DNA from: Parvibaculaceae bacterium PLY_AMNH_Bact1
Lineage (GTDB): Bacteria > Pseudomonadota > Alphaproteobacteria > Parvibaculales > Parvibaculaceae
Assembly: GCA_032881465.1 (NCBI GenBank)
Contig: CP126168.1
Coordinates: forward strand, 2,232,001 to 2,296,000
Length of the DNA: 64,000 bases
Reading direction: 5' to 3'
Shown here: one piece after another, positions 18,812-27,792 of the stretch
Layout: every line of letters begins with the position of its first letter
Numbering within the stretch: the stretch's first letter is position 1
Program-made: the position numbers and the translations under genes
Notes under the pieces: model-generated
Seen by the model: the letters and a program-made list of their open reading frames with translations, nothing else
What the model was told of the DNA's origin: nothing
Databases searched by the model: none

Positions 18812-19624
18812 ATGATGTCTGGAAGAACAAAAAAATTTGCCGAAGAGCTTGACCGCTTAATCTCAGAAGGTGGGGAGCTACTCAACGCGATCCAGCATGA
18901 ATGCCACCCCACGGAGTTTATGAACGAGGTAGAAAAGACACTCAACAAAGAGAAGGCCAAGAAATTCATTGCTGAGTTACCTAGCTTCAACGAGGGGTAT
19001 CAACAATGGTATTCAGAGGCTCAAGAAGTTATCAAACAAACTCTTCCTGGTAGATTGAATGACTTCAATTCATACTTTGAGTACCCAAAGACCAGGAAAG
19101 AAATTACTTATCAGAACTATATGATCAGAGATTGCTTGCAAGGCTATCGAAGAACAAATTGGGAAGGAGAAATCATTGTAGACAAGTCTGCCGCGATCCC
19201 GGAATTTGCCCAACAGCTCAACATAGTAAAAGCCGCCAAAACAGCTCTCGAGTCATCCTTAATGGATTTGAAAGCTGTGCTGCAGGCAGACCTTTTTGAC
19301 TCTGAGATTGAAAGTGCCAGCGCACTGGCGAAAGCTGGTTACTTGCGTGCGGCAGGCGCAATCTGCGGCGTTGTCATCGAGAAGCATCTCGTGCACACCT
19401 GCGACATCCACAAAATTGGTGTTAAAAAAAAGAATCCTACACTGTCTGATCTCAGCCAGCTTTTGCGAGACAACAACATCACGACAGTTCCTCAATGGCG
19501 CTTCATTCAGCACCTAGCAGATATACGAAATATTTGCGACCATGCAAAAGGTCGCGAACCCACGAAAGAAGAAATCGGCGATTTGGTGACAGGGTCAGAG
19601 AAGGTTTTAAAGACCGTGTTCTGA
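18812..19624 (+). CDS. HEPN-motif protein of unknown function (DUF4145-like C-terminus)
   Basis: A 270-residue hydrophilic protein. The C-terminal third (about 160-265) is helical and holds RNICDH (239-244), an R-x4-H motif with a polar residue after Arg, as in HEPN ribonucleases and DUF4145-type domains. The N-terminal part is lysine- and glutamate-rich without a recognisable fold. The start may be either of two adjacent ATGs (18812, 18815). The gene is visibly more AT-rich than its neighbours and sits beside the REP cluster, both signs of acquisition. A partner gene (for example an MNT-type nucleotidyltransferase antitoxin) is not adjacent, so a toxin-antitoxin pair is not supported. Confidence 0.7.
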   Translation: MMSGRTKKFAEELDRLISEGGELLNAIQHECHPTEFMNEVEKTLNKEKAKKFIAELPSFNEGYQQWYSEAQEVIKQTLPGRLNDFNSYFEYPKTRKEITYQNYMIRDCLQGYRRTNWEGEIIVDKSAAIPEFAQQLNIVKAAKTALESSLMDLKAVLQADLFDSEIESASALAKAGYLRAAGAICGVVIEKHLVHTCDIHKIGVKKKNPTLSDLSQLLRDNNITTVPQWRFIQHLADIRNICDHAKGREPTKEEIGDLVTGSEKVLKTVF

Positions 19625-19674
19625 AGTTCAGAACCAGCAAGATTATCTATCCAGCATATCTGCGCAGACGAATC

Positions 19675-20742
19675 TCACCCCACCAGCCCCTCAATCTGTT
19701 CCGCACTCACCCCATTGGCTTTCGCGACCTCGATGATCTCTCCCCAAGTGGTGTCGTCGATCGGGATGCCGTTCGCGCGGCGCTCGGCCTCTGAAATCCG
19801 TTCCGGGTCACCGGGCGACAGGACCGGTTCTCCCGGCACCTGTTCCGGCGAGGCTTTGAAATAATCCACCATCGCGTCAATCTCGGAGCGCATCCAGTCC
19901 CGATCCCCGAGTCGTGAGGGATCAATGACGATGGCGAGCATGTGATTGATGATGGAATTGTGCCGCTCATTGCCGGGCTGGATCGTGCCACCGCCGGTGA
20001 GAACCCCCGCCAGCACTTCCGCCATAAAGGCAAGCCCATAACCCTTATGCGCCCCGATAGCGAGGAGCGCGCCACGCGGCTCATCAAACATGACCGACGG
20101 GTCCGTTGTCGGCGCGCCGGTCTTATCCAAAAGCGTGTCGGGCTCCACGTCTTCACCCTTATTCATGGCAACCCGCACTTTACCAAGGGCGACTTTCGAC
20201 GTCGCCATATCGAGCAAAATGTCGTCTGACTTATTGCCGCCCGGCACCGCAATGCAGATAGGGTTGGTACCGAACCGCGAGTCTGTGCCCCGATGCGGTG
20301 CCACCAGTGGCGAATGATCCACAACATTGGCAAAATGAATAGAGACCATGCCCGCTTTCAACGCCTGCTCTCCATAGGTGCCAACGCGGCCAATGTGATG
20401 CGCATTAGCAAGGCTCATGAGTGCAACACCTGTCTCTTTCGCGCGCGCAATCGTCTGCTCCATCGCCTGACGCGCCACGATCTGCCCATAGCCGCGCCCG
20501 CCGTCAAAGCGCAGGATCGCCCCATCGTCTTTGACAAGCTTTACAGAGGTGTTGGGTTTCAACAGGTCCATATGCTGGATGAACACATAAGCCGGCACCA
20601 TGCCCACCCCATGGCTGTCATGCCCGGTGAGGTTCGCTCGCACCAGATGCCAGGCAACAAGTTCCGCTTCTTGCGGCTCGCTCCCCCCACCCATCAAAAT
20701 GGCTTCCACAACTTTCTGTAGCTTGTCCGGGGCGATTAACAT
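19675..20742 (-). CDS. Ldh-family (malate/L-lactate/ureidoglycolate type) oxidoreductase
   Basis: A 355-residue NAD(P)-dependent 2-hydroxyacid dehydrogenase of the family unrelated to classical LDH/MDH. Marks of the family are LTGHDSHGVGMVP near the N-terminus (catalytic His), ANAHHIGRVGTYGEQA, the FGTNPICIAVP strand, LDMATSKVALGKV and GAHKGYGLAFMAEVL. GGAGGACACCG precedes the ATG. The gene is divergent from a FAD-dependent hydroxyacid oxidase-like gene, so the two may handle related 2-hydroxyacids; the actual substrate is not evident. Confidence 0.92.
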   Translation of the reverse strand: MLIAPDKLQKVVEAILMGGGSEPQEAELVAWHLVRANLTGHDSHGVGMVPAYVFIQHMDLLKPNTSVKLVKDDGAILRFDGGRGYGQIVARQAMEQTIARAKETGVALMSLANAHHIGRVGTYGEQALKAGMVSIHFANVVDHSPLVAPHRGTDSRFGTNPICIAVPGGNKSDDILLDMATSKVALGKVRVAMNKGEDVEPDTLLDKTGAPTTDPSVMFDEPRGALLAIGAHKGYGLAFMAEVLAGVLTGGGTIQPGNERHNSIINHMLAIVIDPSRLGDRDWMRSEIDAMVDYFKASPEQVPGEPVLSPGDPERISEAERRANGIPIDDTTWGEIIEVAKANGVSAEQIEGLVG

Positions 20743-20838
20743 CGGTGTCCTCCAAGGGGATATGTGAACTCACTTGTTTTCCTGAGCCTAATTCGGCACA
20801 CCTGAGATGGGAAATGTTTCAGATCAACGGAAGTCATT

Positions 20839-21942
20839 GTGGACCAGCTGGATTGTGTGGTGATTGGTGCAGGCGTTGTAGGGCTCGCCATTGCGCGCGC
20901 CCTTGCGCTTCAGGGCCGCGAAGTTGTGGTGCTGGAAAAAGCCAAGCTCATTGGCAGCGAAACCTCCTCCCACAACTCAGAAGTGATCCACGCAGGCATC
21001 TATTACGCTGCAGAAAGTCTGAAGGCTCGCTTCTGTGTTGAAGGCCGCAAGCGCCTCTATCCCTTCATGGAAGAGCGCGGCATAGAGCATAAGAAGTGCG
21101 GGAAGCTGATTGTTGCAACAAATGCCGCCCAAATCGCTGAGCTTGGCGACATCAAAAAGCGTGCGGAACGAAACGGCGTTGATGACCTGCGGTTTGTTGA
21201 AAAGACAGAACTCGCGCAGATGGAACCGGCTTTGCGAGCAGAAGCCGCCCTGCTCTCGCCTTCCACCGGCATTCTGGACGGTCATGGCCTCATGCTCGCT
21301 TACCAGGGAGACATGGAAGACCGCGGTGGCGCCATCGCCTTTGGCAGCTCCGTCGATACCATGGAAGCGCAGGACGACGGCATCATCCTCAACATCTCTG
21401 GCGACACCAAGATGGTGATCAAAGCAAAGACAGTCGCGAACTCAGCAGGCTTCTCCGCACCGCTACTGGCTGCCAACACAAAAGGTCTCACACCCGCTCA
21501 TCAACCGACGGCCTATTATGCGAAGGGGAATTATTTCACCCTCGCTGGCCGCGTACCTTTTTCTAAGCTTATCTACCCGGTGCCGGAAAAAGCGGGCCTC
21601 GGCGTACACCTGACTCTGGACCTTGGCGGTCAGGCACGCTTTGGACCGGATGTAGAATGGGTGGACACGCCAGACTATGCCGTTGACCCCAAACGGGGTG
21701 AGAGCTTCTACGAAGCAATCCGGAACTATTGGCCGGATCTGAAGGACGGCAGCCTGCAACCCGGCTATGCGGGTATCAGACCGAAACTTCAGGCGCCGGG
21801 CGAACCGGCTCATGATTTTCGGATCGACGGACCGAGCACCCATGGTCTGCCCGGCCTTGTGAACCTGTTCGGGATAGAAAGCCCGGGTCTCACCGCGTCC
21901 CTTGCCATCGGCGACTATGTCGCCGACCAACTTCGAGATTAA
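20839..21942 (+). CDS. FAD-dependent oxidoreductase, L-2-hydroxyglutarate oxidase (LhgO)-like
   Basis: A 367-residue flavoprotein of the DAO family. The FAD motif is VVIGAGVVGLAIARALA at the N-terminus; SSHNSEVIHAGIYY follows, a signature of the L-2-hydroxyglutarate dehydrogenase/oxidase group, and the C-terminal LFGIESPGLTASLAIG closes the flavin site. It starts at GTG with a weak GGA upstream. The expected reaction is oxidation of L-2-hydroxyglutarate to 2-oxoglutarate, a metabolite-repair function. It is divergent from the Ldh-family gene (96 bp shared promoter region) and converges on the Hpt gene. Confidence 0.88.
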   Translation: MDQLDCVVIGAGVVGLAIARALALQGREVVVLEKAKLIGSETSSHNSEVIHAGIYYAAESLKARFCVEGRKRLYPFMEERGIEHKKCGKLIVATNAAQIAELGDIKKRAERNGVDDLRFVEKTELAQMEPALRAEAALLSPSTGILDGHGLMLAYQGDMEDRGGAIAFGSSVDTMEAQDDGIILNISGDTKMVIKAKTVANSAGFSAPLLAANTKGLTPAHQPTAYYAKGNYFTLAGRVPFSKLIYPVPEKAGLGVHLTLDLGGQARFGPDVEWVDTPDYAVDPKRGESFYEAIRNYWPDLKDGSLQPGYAGIRPKLQAPGEPAHDFRIDGPSTHGLPGLVNLFGIESPGLTASLAIGDYVADQLRD

Positions 21943-22325
21943 TCCGCCAGAAGAACCGCGATGTGGGCTACGGTTTCATCAACCGTGTTTCTGAGCATCA
22001 TCAGCGCATCATCACGGGCCTCACCGGATGGATCAGCTAATTGTTCGGCTGTCTCAGCCTGGTCAGCAACTGCCCAGGCACCAACGCCGCGCGCAGACCC
22101 CTTGAGACTATGAGCTGCATCTTTCCACTCTTTCGGCGAAGAGCAGGCTTCAAGCCGTTCCACATAGACGCCTGCCTGGCATCGAAAGAGACCCAGCAAC
22201 TCGCATTCCAGCGAACGATCGCCCAATGTGTATTTGGAAAGATGAACCAGATCGATCAAAGCACTCTCTCGTCTGTTCCCAACACAAGCTGGCACTTCAG
22301 CTCGCAACGCCATTCCCCCAGACAT
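21939..22325 (-). CDS. Hpt (histidine phosphotransfer) domain protein
   Basis: A 128-residue single-domain phosphotransfer protein. The phospho-accepting His lies in AAHSLKGSARGVGA (H-x-LKG-S/A). A single Hpt domain with no kinase or receiver fused suggests a shuttle between a hybrid kinase and response regulators, as in alphaproteobacterial phosphorelays. The start is taken at 22325, where TTGGAG lies 6 nt upstream; a TTG further up and an ATG further in are weaker. The stop overlaps the end of the convergent flavoprotein gene by 4 bp. No cognate kinase is encoded in the window. Confidence 0.85.
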   Translation of the reverse strand: MSGGMALRAEVPACVGNRRESALIDLVHLSKYTLGDRSLECELLGLFRCQAGVYVERLEACSSPKEWKDAAHSLKGSARGVGAWAVADQAETAEQLADPSGEARDDALMMLRNTVDETVAHIAVLLAD

Positions 22326-22549
22326 ACGCAACTCCAATTAACGCAACACAAGAGCGACCAGTATTGGCATCAAAGCTTACCGAAGACCTTTTCTGCCCTC
22401 CTCAAACCCGGCAGAAACCCGCAATCTCGTTAACAGTATTAACGAAATCAAAAATCCGGAAAATCTTAGGAAAACTGCGCCAGACAACGGCTGATCTTGA
22501 AAAGGTTAACAGCTTCAAGTCTAGAATCGTCAGGACCCGGAGCTTTTCC

Positions 22550-22660
22550 CTTGACTTTATGGTTAATATTTAGTAAACATTTAGTTGAGGTTGCAAGAGC
22601 CTCGTGACTCGTAAGAACCCCTCGTAGAGCCCCCGGCGCGCCCCCTCGCCGGGGGCATTT
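22550..22660 (+). ncRNA. Possible small RNA with terminator-like hairpin
   Basis: In the 364-bp gap between the Hpt gene and the next gene there is a promoter-like TTGACT (22550-22555). After about 100 bp comes a perfect 10-bp GC-rich stem (22629-22638 with 22647-22656) followed by ATTTCGTT. No gene on either strand ends close enough for this to be an ordinary plus-strand terminator. A short plus-strand RNA is one explanation; a terminator for the minus-strand gene ending at 22690 is another, although no T run follows on that strand. Confidence 0.3.
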
Positions 22661-22689
22661 CGTTGGGTCATCCAAACTTCAAAGTGGGG

Positions 22690-22998
22690 CTACTGGCTTT
22701 TGTCCACACCGAGAATTTTGTACCCCGCTGGCGTCAATTTGCAGACAAGCCAGTTGGGCTTGACCGGATTGGCAAACCAGGGCTCAGCCCAACCCCGCGC
22801 AATACAGGAACGGATCGTGCGAATGTCGATTTCCTGGCCTTCATCATCAAAGAGCGGCAGCTTCCCACCGGGCTCCTTTAAGCCGCGGATAAGGTACCGG
22901 ATTTGTGCCCAGGTAGGTTTGGCGTGCCGGTCAGCTGCCCGCGCGGCCGCGCCGTCCACCTCTTCCGTTTCCGTCTTCATCTCGTCGCTGCCAGGCAT
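22690..22998 (-). CDS. Small conserved-looking hypothetical protein
   Basis: A 102-residue soluble protein with an acidic, alanine-rich N-terminus followed by a compact region (about 28-100) with several Trp and a pattern suggesting a winged-helix-like fold: AQIRYLIRGLKEPGGKLPLFDD, then IDIRTIRSCIARGWAEPWF and LTPAGYKIL. The last segment resembles the wing of MarR/PadR-type proteins, so a DNA-binding role is possible but unproven. It stands alone between the Hpt gene and the divergently transcribed coiled-coil protein gene. Confidence 0.6.
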   Translation of the reverse strand: MPGSDEMKTETEEVDGAAARAADRHAKPTWAQIRYLIRGLKEPGGKLPLFDDEGQEIDIRTIRSCIARGWAEPWFANPVKPNWLVCKLTPAGYKILGVDKSQ

Positions 22999-23195
22999 AG
23001 ACTTGACCCCGTCGGAGTGCCGTACGCATCGCGTTGATTTCGGCTTCAGAGCAAATCCTGAACCTTTGCATCAAATGCGGCAAGCTCTAGCGACGCCACC
23101 TTGTCTATCAAGCGGTCTGCCGGCCTCTCCAGCTTGACTCCGCGGGCTCAATCCAACACCTTTAAATATCTCAGAGGCCAAGAGAAAAAATCCTT

Positions 23196-25349
23196 ATGGA
23201 ACAAGTAGATCGCCCCACATCTTCTCTGTCCGTCGCAAGTGAGCCAGCGGCTGGCCCCGGCCTGTCCGCAGCGCCGGCGAATGAAGATTCTGCCGCGACC
23301 GGAGAGCTTTATCGTCTGATGTCGCGGCGCCCCAGCCGGACAATTTTGACAATGGCAGGTGCACTGACAGCCCTCTGGACTGGTTCCATAGTGGCCTATG
23401 TGACGGGTTTTTACGGGCTGAATGGTCTGGCGAGCGCACCCCGGGCGGAATTGGCGCTGCTAGCTGCCGCTGCCCTCGCCCCTCTGACCCTCATTTGGCT
23501 GGTGGCCTTTATTGCCTGGAGAAGCCAAGAGATGCGCCTTATGGCGGACGCTCTTGCTCGAACTGCGCTCCGTCTGACTGAGCCGGAAGAAACCGCGATT
23601 GGCGATGTCGCCCGCTTGGGCAATCAGGTGGCCCATCACCTGGACACGGTGAATAAAGGCATAGACGACGCCCTTGCCCGCGCAGCAGCCCTGAACATTA
23701 TGCTGCAAGAACAGCTCACCGATATTGACGCAGGAAGTGAACGTGCAGAGCTTCGGGCGTCCCAGTTGCAAGAGATGCTCGGCGAGCACAAGCAAGCTCT
23801 GGAAGGCCTGTCACAATCGCTGGGCAATGAAACCGACACTGTGACGCGGCACCTGTCTGGCCAGATAGCCTCTGTGCGCGGTGTGACGGCATCTGCCGAA
23901 CAGAAGATGGAAGCGGCGACTGAAAGGCTGCGCCATCAGTCAGAAGCCCTGTCCCGCGCCAGCGAGGCGGCAATCGGCGGCGCGGATGCCACAACCTCCA
24001 TGCTCGACCGGCAATCTTCCCGCCTGGAAGTAGTCGCACAAACCGCGCTTTCTAAGGCCGATGGCCTTACCGAACGCTATGAAGCACAGCGCGATGCCAT
24101 TGCAGAAGCTGCCCTGGCTCTTGAGAGCGAACGCAATCGGTTGGATGCCTCCTTCGAGAAACATCGCACACTCATTGAGAACACCTCTGGGCAGATGGCA
24201 GAACGGACCGTTGAAATAGATGAAGCAGTTGCCCGTCTTTCCCGCGAGCTCACCCACTCAATGGAAACTGCCTCATCCCGCGCCAAGGAATTAGGCTCCA
24301 CTTTCGCCGGAGAGGTGAGCGCTATCACCCGCGCCGCAAACGACGCAGCAAATACTGTCGGCGATGCGTCGCGCAGCGCCAGCGACGGCTTGGAAGCCGC
24401 CACAGCCACCTTCGGAAATGCCGCAAAACAGACAACAGAAGCGGCACAGGCTGCCTCAACGTCCCTGGAAAAGGCTGCCTCCGAAATCGAAAATGCCGTC
24501 ACCGCCCGCTCAAACGCCGCCGCAAAGAAACTCGATGAGCACATTGTCGGCCTGCGCTCTGAAATGGAAAAATCCGCAACAGATGCAGAAGCTGCCGGTG
24601 AACGCCTGGGCGCAGCAATGTTTGGGATTGGTGGCGCAGCAAAAGAAGCAGGCCGCGCGCTCCACTCCGCAAGCGAAGACCTCGAAAGACGGATGGCTGA
24701 ACTGCCTGAGGAAGCAGCAGACGGCGCCCAAGCCCTTCAGAGGGTCTTGGAGGATCAGGTATCAGCCCTCGCCTCCATTGCCGAAATAGTGGTGCGCCAC
24801 GCGCGTACCCTGGACCGTAACGGGCCACAGCGTGCCGTCACGCCAGCAATTACAGCGCCCCAAGTGCCACAATCACAAAACAGCGGCACTGGTCGGGCAC
24901 CGGAAAACGGCTCCTGGGGCATCTCAGACCTTCTTGCAGCCGCGGGACATGCGGATCGCCCGGCCCCACAGACCAATGACGGCGAGCTTCATAGAAGATC
25001 CTTGCATATCATCGAGAGCCTGCAATCCATCGCGATCGACCTCGACCGCGCCCTTGAACAAAGCCCACCAGCAGACCTTTGGCGCCGCTATCAAGATGGC
25101 GAGCGAAATGTCTTCGCCCGTCGGCTCTACAATCTCCAGGGTCGAGAGCTTTACGATCAGATATCACAGAAATATTCGGCGGAACGAGAGTTTCGCGAGA
25201 ATGCGGACAAGTTCATGGTGCTTTTTGAGCAACTGCTCACAGAGGCGGCCGAACGAGATCGGGAAGGCATCCTCGCAGACACTTACCTCACGTCCGATAC
25301 AGGGAAAGTCTATCTTCTCCTTGCACAGGCGACAGGACGCCTCTCCTGA
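23196..25349 (+). CDS. Membrane-anchored long coiled-coil protein
   Basis: A 717-residue protein. Two hydrophobic segments (about 49-75 and 86-108) form a hairpin anchor. They are followed by about 410 residues of alanine-, glutamate- and serine-rich heptad sequence (about 120-530), a proline-rich linker (about 540-600) and a conserved-looking helical C-terminal domain (about 620-717, with LYNLQGRELYDQI). The layout recalls alphaproteobacterial cell-pole or envelope organisers and methyl-accepting-like stalks, but I find no MCP signalling hairpin and no named family. It is monocistronic and divergent from the small gene at 22.7 kb. Confidence 0.8.
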   Translation: MEQVDRPTSSLSVASEPAAGPGLSAAPANEDSAATGELYRLMSRRPSRTILTMAGALTALWTGSIVAYVTGFYGLNGLASAPRAELALLAAAALAPLTLIWLVAFIAWRSQEMRLMADALARTALRLTEPEETAIGDVARLGNQVAHHLDTVNKGIDDALARAAALNIMLQEQLTDIDAGSERAELRASQLQEMLGEHKQALEGLSQSLGNETDTVTRHLSGQIASVRGVTASAEQKMEAATERLRHQSEALSRASEAAIGGADATTSMLDRQSSRLEVVAQTALSKADGLTERYEAQRDAIAEAALALESERNRLDASFEKHRTLIENTSGQMAERTVEIDEAVARLSRELTHSMETASSRAKELGSTFAGEVSAITRAANDAANTVGDASRSASDGLEAATATFGNAAKQTTEAAQAASTSLEKAASEIENAVTARSNAAAKKLDEHIVGLRSEMEKSATDAEAAGERLGAAMFGIGGAAKEAGRALHSASEDLERRMAELPEEAADGAQALQRVLEDQVSALASIAEIVVRHARTLDRNGPQRAVTPAITAPQVPQSQNSGTGRAPENGSWGISDLLAAAGHADRPAPQTNDGELHRRSLHIIESLQSIAIDLDRALEQSPPADLWRRYQDGERNVFARRLYNLQGRELYDQISQKYSAEREFRENADKFMVLFEQLLTEAAERDREGILADTYLTSDTGKVYLLLAQATGRLS

Positions 25350-25391
25350 CCAGATAAGGTGGTCTGACCCCATAAGATGCCCTGAAAACGG

Positions 25392-26045
25392 TTAGCTAGC
25401 TGGTTCAGTGCGCTCTGCCGCAATGATTTCGTCATATGCCCACAGCGCAATGGCAGACAAAACCTCAGAACTCGCTTCATCAAATGCACTCACAACATCA
25501 ATGGTGCGCGTGCTCTCTGATTCTTTCACGCTTTCAAAGCGCCTGCTTGAAATCACGGTGTCACTAAACCGACGAACAAGCTTCGAGTTGATCCGAACAT
25601 GGACATCGTCCATTTCTGATCCTTCGCTCTCCACGCCGAACCGCGAAATGGAGACCTGCAGCAGATAGTCAGACCGGATCCCTGCCGAGCGAGGCCCCAC
25701 CGCTTGAAAGCGTCCCCCTTGGTCCATAGCGTCAACTAAAAGAACCTGGACCATATCAGGTACGCGGTCTGCCCATCGCGCGCCTGAGAAATATCTGATC
25801 TCATTGGGTGATGGCTGAAAAACAATACGGTTCGAATTAAGGGCAGCAGGCGCTTCCGGCGCATCAACAACAATCTGGGTCGATATCTGCGGCCGGTTCT
25901 GCCCAAATTCAATCATAGGAGACGTGAGAACATAAATGTCAGGGGCCTCACTCGTCCCCACCGCAGCAAGCGCGCACGCCTGAAGCGCAATGGCAACAAT
26001 TCCGATCCCACCAAACCGCGTAAATCTGACTTGAGACTTCTTCAT
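25392..26045 (-). CDS. ABC-transport auxiliary lipoprotein (PqiC/MlaD-partner type)
   Basis: A 217-residue lipoprotein. A signal peptide ends in a lipobox (ALQAC), placing the mature protein in the outer membrane or periplasm. The body (TSTQIVV-like strand, APAALNSNRIVFQPSPNEIRY broken into short motifs, then ADRVPDMVQ) fits the ABC-type transport auxiliary lipoprotein family. The ATG at 26045 lies 1 bp past the MlaD-like stop codon with AGGA upstream; a longer frame would overlap that gene and lack a signal peptide. As the last gene of the operon it probably receives lipid from the MCE protein at the outer membrane. Confidence 0.85.
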   Translation of the reverse strand: MKKSQVRFTRFGGIGIVAIALQACALAAVGTSEAPDIYVLTSPMIEFGQNRPQISTQIVVDAPEAPAALNSNRIVFQPSPNEIRYFSGARWADRVPDMVQVLLVDAMDQGGRFQAVGPRSAGIRSDYLLQVSISRFGVESEGSEMDDVHVRINSKLVRRFSDTVISSRRFESVKESESTRTIDVVSAFDEASSEVLSAIALWAYDEIIAAERTEPAS

Positions 26046-26046
26046 T

Positions 26047-26997
26047 TTATCGTCCTGATTCCGGTTCATATTCTGGCGTATCGCTTCCAAGCAAGAACCC
26101 GGCAGGGTCTCCCTCCGCACGGGAAACAAACCGTTCCAAAGCCGCGACCATTTCCCTAGCTTCCTCAATCAACAGGGGCAATTGCCCCAAGCCATCGCGA
26201 GTGAAACTATTGATGGAACCTCGATTGTTCGACAATACAAGCTCAAGCTCTTCTGCGACACGACCATAGGAAGCCGCTGCGCCTTTTGCTTCTCGAACCA
26301 ATTCGGTCACATCATTTTCCATCAACTGGTCAGCAGTACCCGCAAGACTTTCAAGCTTGCCGGTCGCCGCAGCAACGTCTGAGGTGATTGTATTGATGTT
26401 CTCCAGTGTTCCAGAAATATCACCAGAGCTATCCGCCAATTCTGTCGAGAGTGTTTCCAAATTAGACACAATGGTTTTGATTGAGCTCCGGTTTTCTCGA
26501 ACCAAAAGTCGGACATCCCTCAAAAGCGCGTTGGCATTCTCAATGGCGTCTGGCGCGCTCATAAAGAGCTCCTGAAAGGCAGACGGTGCGGCGATAATTG
26601 TGGGATAAGATTCCCCGGCCTGCGGCATCAAAGGGGGTGATGAGGACGTCCCCCCTGTCAACTCGATCTGCGCCACGCCGGTCAAACCAAACAGTTCCAG
26701 TTTGGCATCGGTATCTTCTTTCACAGGCGTGCGGGCATCCAACTCAACGAGCGCAACCACTTTGCTGGGATCATCTTCAGCCAGGTGCAGGTCGACAACC
26801 CGGCCAACAGGGATCCCGTTATACTGGACAACCCCGGACTCAGTCAGGCCGGACACCGAACCAGAGAAAACAATCTCGTAATAGGCGTAAGTCCGATCAA
26901 GCTGAACCCGCCCAACCCACAGTGCAAACAGGAAGAGGGCTGCAATCGTCGCCAACGCAAAGGCGCCAATCATTATGTTGTTGGACTTAATTTCCAT
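26047..26997 (-). CDS. MCE-domain lipid transport protein (MlaD family)
   Basis: A 316-residue periplasmic protein with one N-terminal membrane anchor (about 9-30) and an MCE domain (about 38-120, containing GLTESGVVQYNGIPVGRV and the GLTGVAQIELTGG turn). A long helical tail follows (about 150-300). The MCE domain forms the hexameric lipid channel of Mla/Pqi-type systems. The tail is longer than in E. coli MlaD, closer to the single-MCE proteins with needle-like helices. It lies between the ATPase and lipoprotein genes. Confidence 0.9.
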   Translation of the reverse strand: MEIKSNNIMIGAFALATIAALFLFALWVGRVQLDRTYAYYEIVFSGSVSGLTESGVVQYNGIPVGRVVDLHLAEDDPSKVVALVELDARTPVKEDTDAKLELFGLTGVAQIELTGGTSSSPPLMPQAGESYPTIIAAPSAFQELFMSAPDAIENANALLRDVRLLVRENRSSIKTIVSNLETLSTELADSSGDISGTLENINTITSDVAAATGKLESLAGTADQLMENDVTELVREAKGAAASYGRVAEELELVLSNNRGSINSFTRDGLGQLPLLIEEAREMVAALERFVSRAEGDPAGFLLGSDTPEYEPESGR

Positions 26998-27006
26998 TTG
27001 TCTTCT

Positions 27007-27789
27007 CTATCCCTGCCCGATTGCCGACGCCTGCGCCGCCCGCGCTCTAGGACCCGTAAAATATTCTTTGATCCATGGATGATCGCTACGCAGCATATCG
27101 TCCATGGTCCCCTGCAACGTAACACGCTTATCCGCCAGAACCGCGATCCGATCACATGTCGCATGCAAAGTATCAAGATCGTGAGTGACGAGAAAAACCG
27201 TCAGTCCAAGGGTTCTCTGTAGATCCCGGATCAGCGTATCAAAAGCGGCAGCCCCAATCGGGTCCAGCCCTGCCGTCGGCTCGTCCAAAAAGAGAATATC
27301 GGGATCGAGCGCTAAGGCGCGCGCAAGCCCTGCGCGTTTTCGCATACCGCCAGAAAGCTCCGATGGGTATTTAGTACAGGCATCAGAAGGCAGCCCCACC
27401 ATGGTGATTTTGAGCGAAGCCAGCTCATCCATCAGATCCGCCGGCAGACCAAGATGTTCCCGATAAGGAACTTGTACATTTTCAGCGACTGTAAGAGCTG
27501 AGAATAAAGCGCCATCTTGGAACAAAATGCCCCATTGCTGCTCCAGCCGTTTCCGCTCTTCTTCTTCCATCTCGGAAATCGTGCGGCCAAGCACCGTAAC
27601 GGTTCCAGCTGTTGGGCGCTGAAGTCCAACAATAGAGCGAAGCAGTACAGACTTGCCTGTTCCCGAACCGCCGACAATCCCCAGGACCTCGCCTCGCATC
27701 ACATCGAGATCCAAATTGTCATGAACCACCTGGGATCCAAACTGGTTCCGCAAACCTCTCACGCGAATAATGGGCTCTTCGTCGCTCAC
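27007..27789 (-). CDS. Mla-type ABC transporter ATP-binding protein (MlaF family)
   Basis: A 260-residue ATPase. Walker A is GGSGTGKSVLLRS, the ABC signature LSGGMRKRAGLARALA and Walker B DILFLDEPTAGLDP; the H-loop is LVTHD. The KRAG form of the signature is typical of MlaF. It pairs with the permease gene (3 bp upstream) to power lipid movement between the inner membrane and the MCE protein. No mlaB gene is nearby because the STAS function is fused to the permease. Confidence 0.93.
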   Translation of the reverse strand: MSDEEPIIRVRGLRNQFGSQVVHDNLDLDVMRGEVLGIVGGSGTGKSVLLRSIVGLQRPTAGTVTVLGRTISEMEEEERKRLEQQWGILFQDGALFSALTVAENVQVPYREHLGLPADLMDELASLKITMVGLPSDACTKYPSELSGGMRKRAGLARALALDPDILFLDEPTAGLDPIGAAAFDTLIRDLQRTLGLTVFLVTHDLDTLHATCDRIAVLADKRVTLQGTMDDMLRSDHPWIKEYFTGPRARAAQASAIGQG

Positions 27790-27792
27790 AGA

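Noticed and set aside
18812-19624. HEPN/MNT toxin-antitoxin pair
   Set aside because: No nucleotidyltransferase gene lies beside the HEPN-motif gene.
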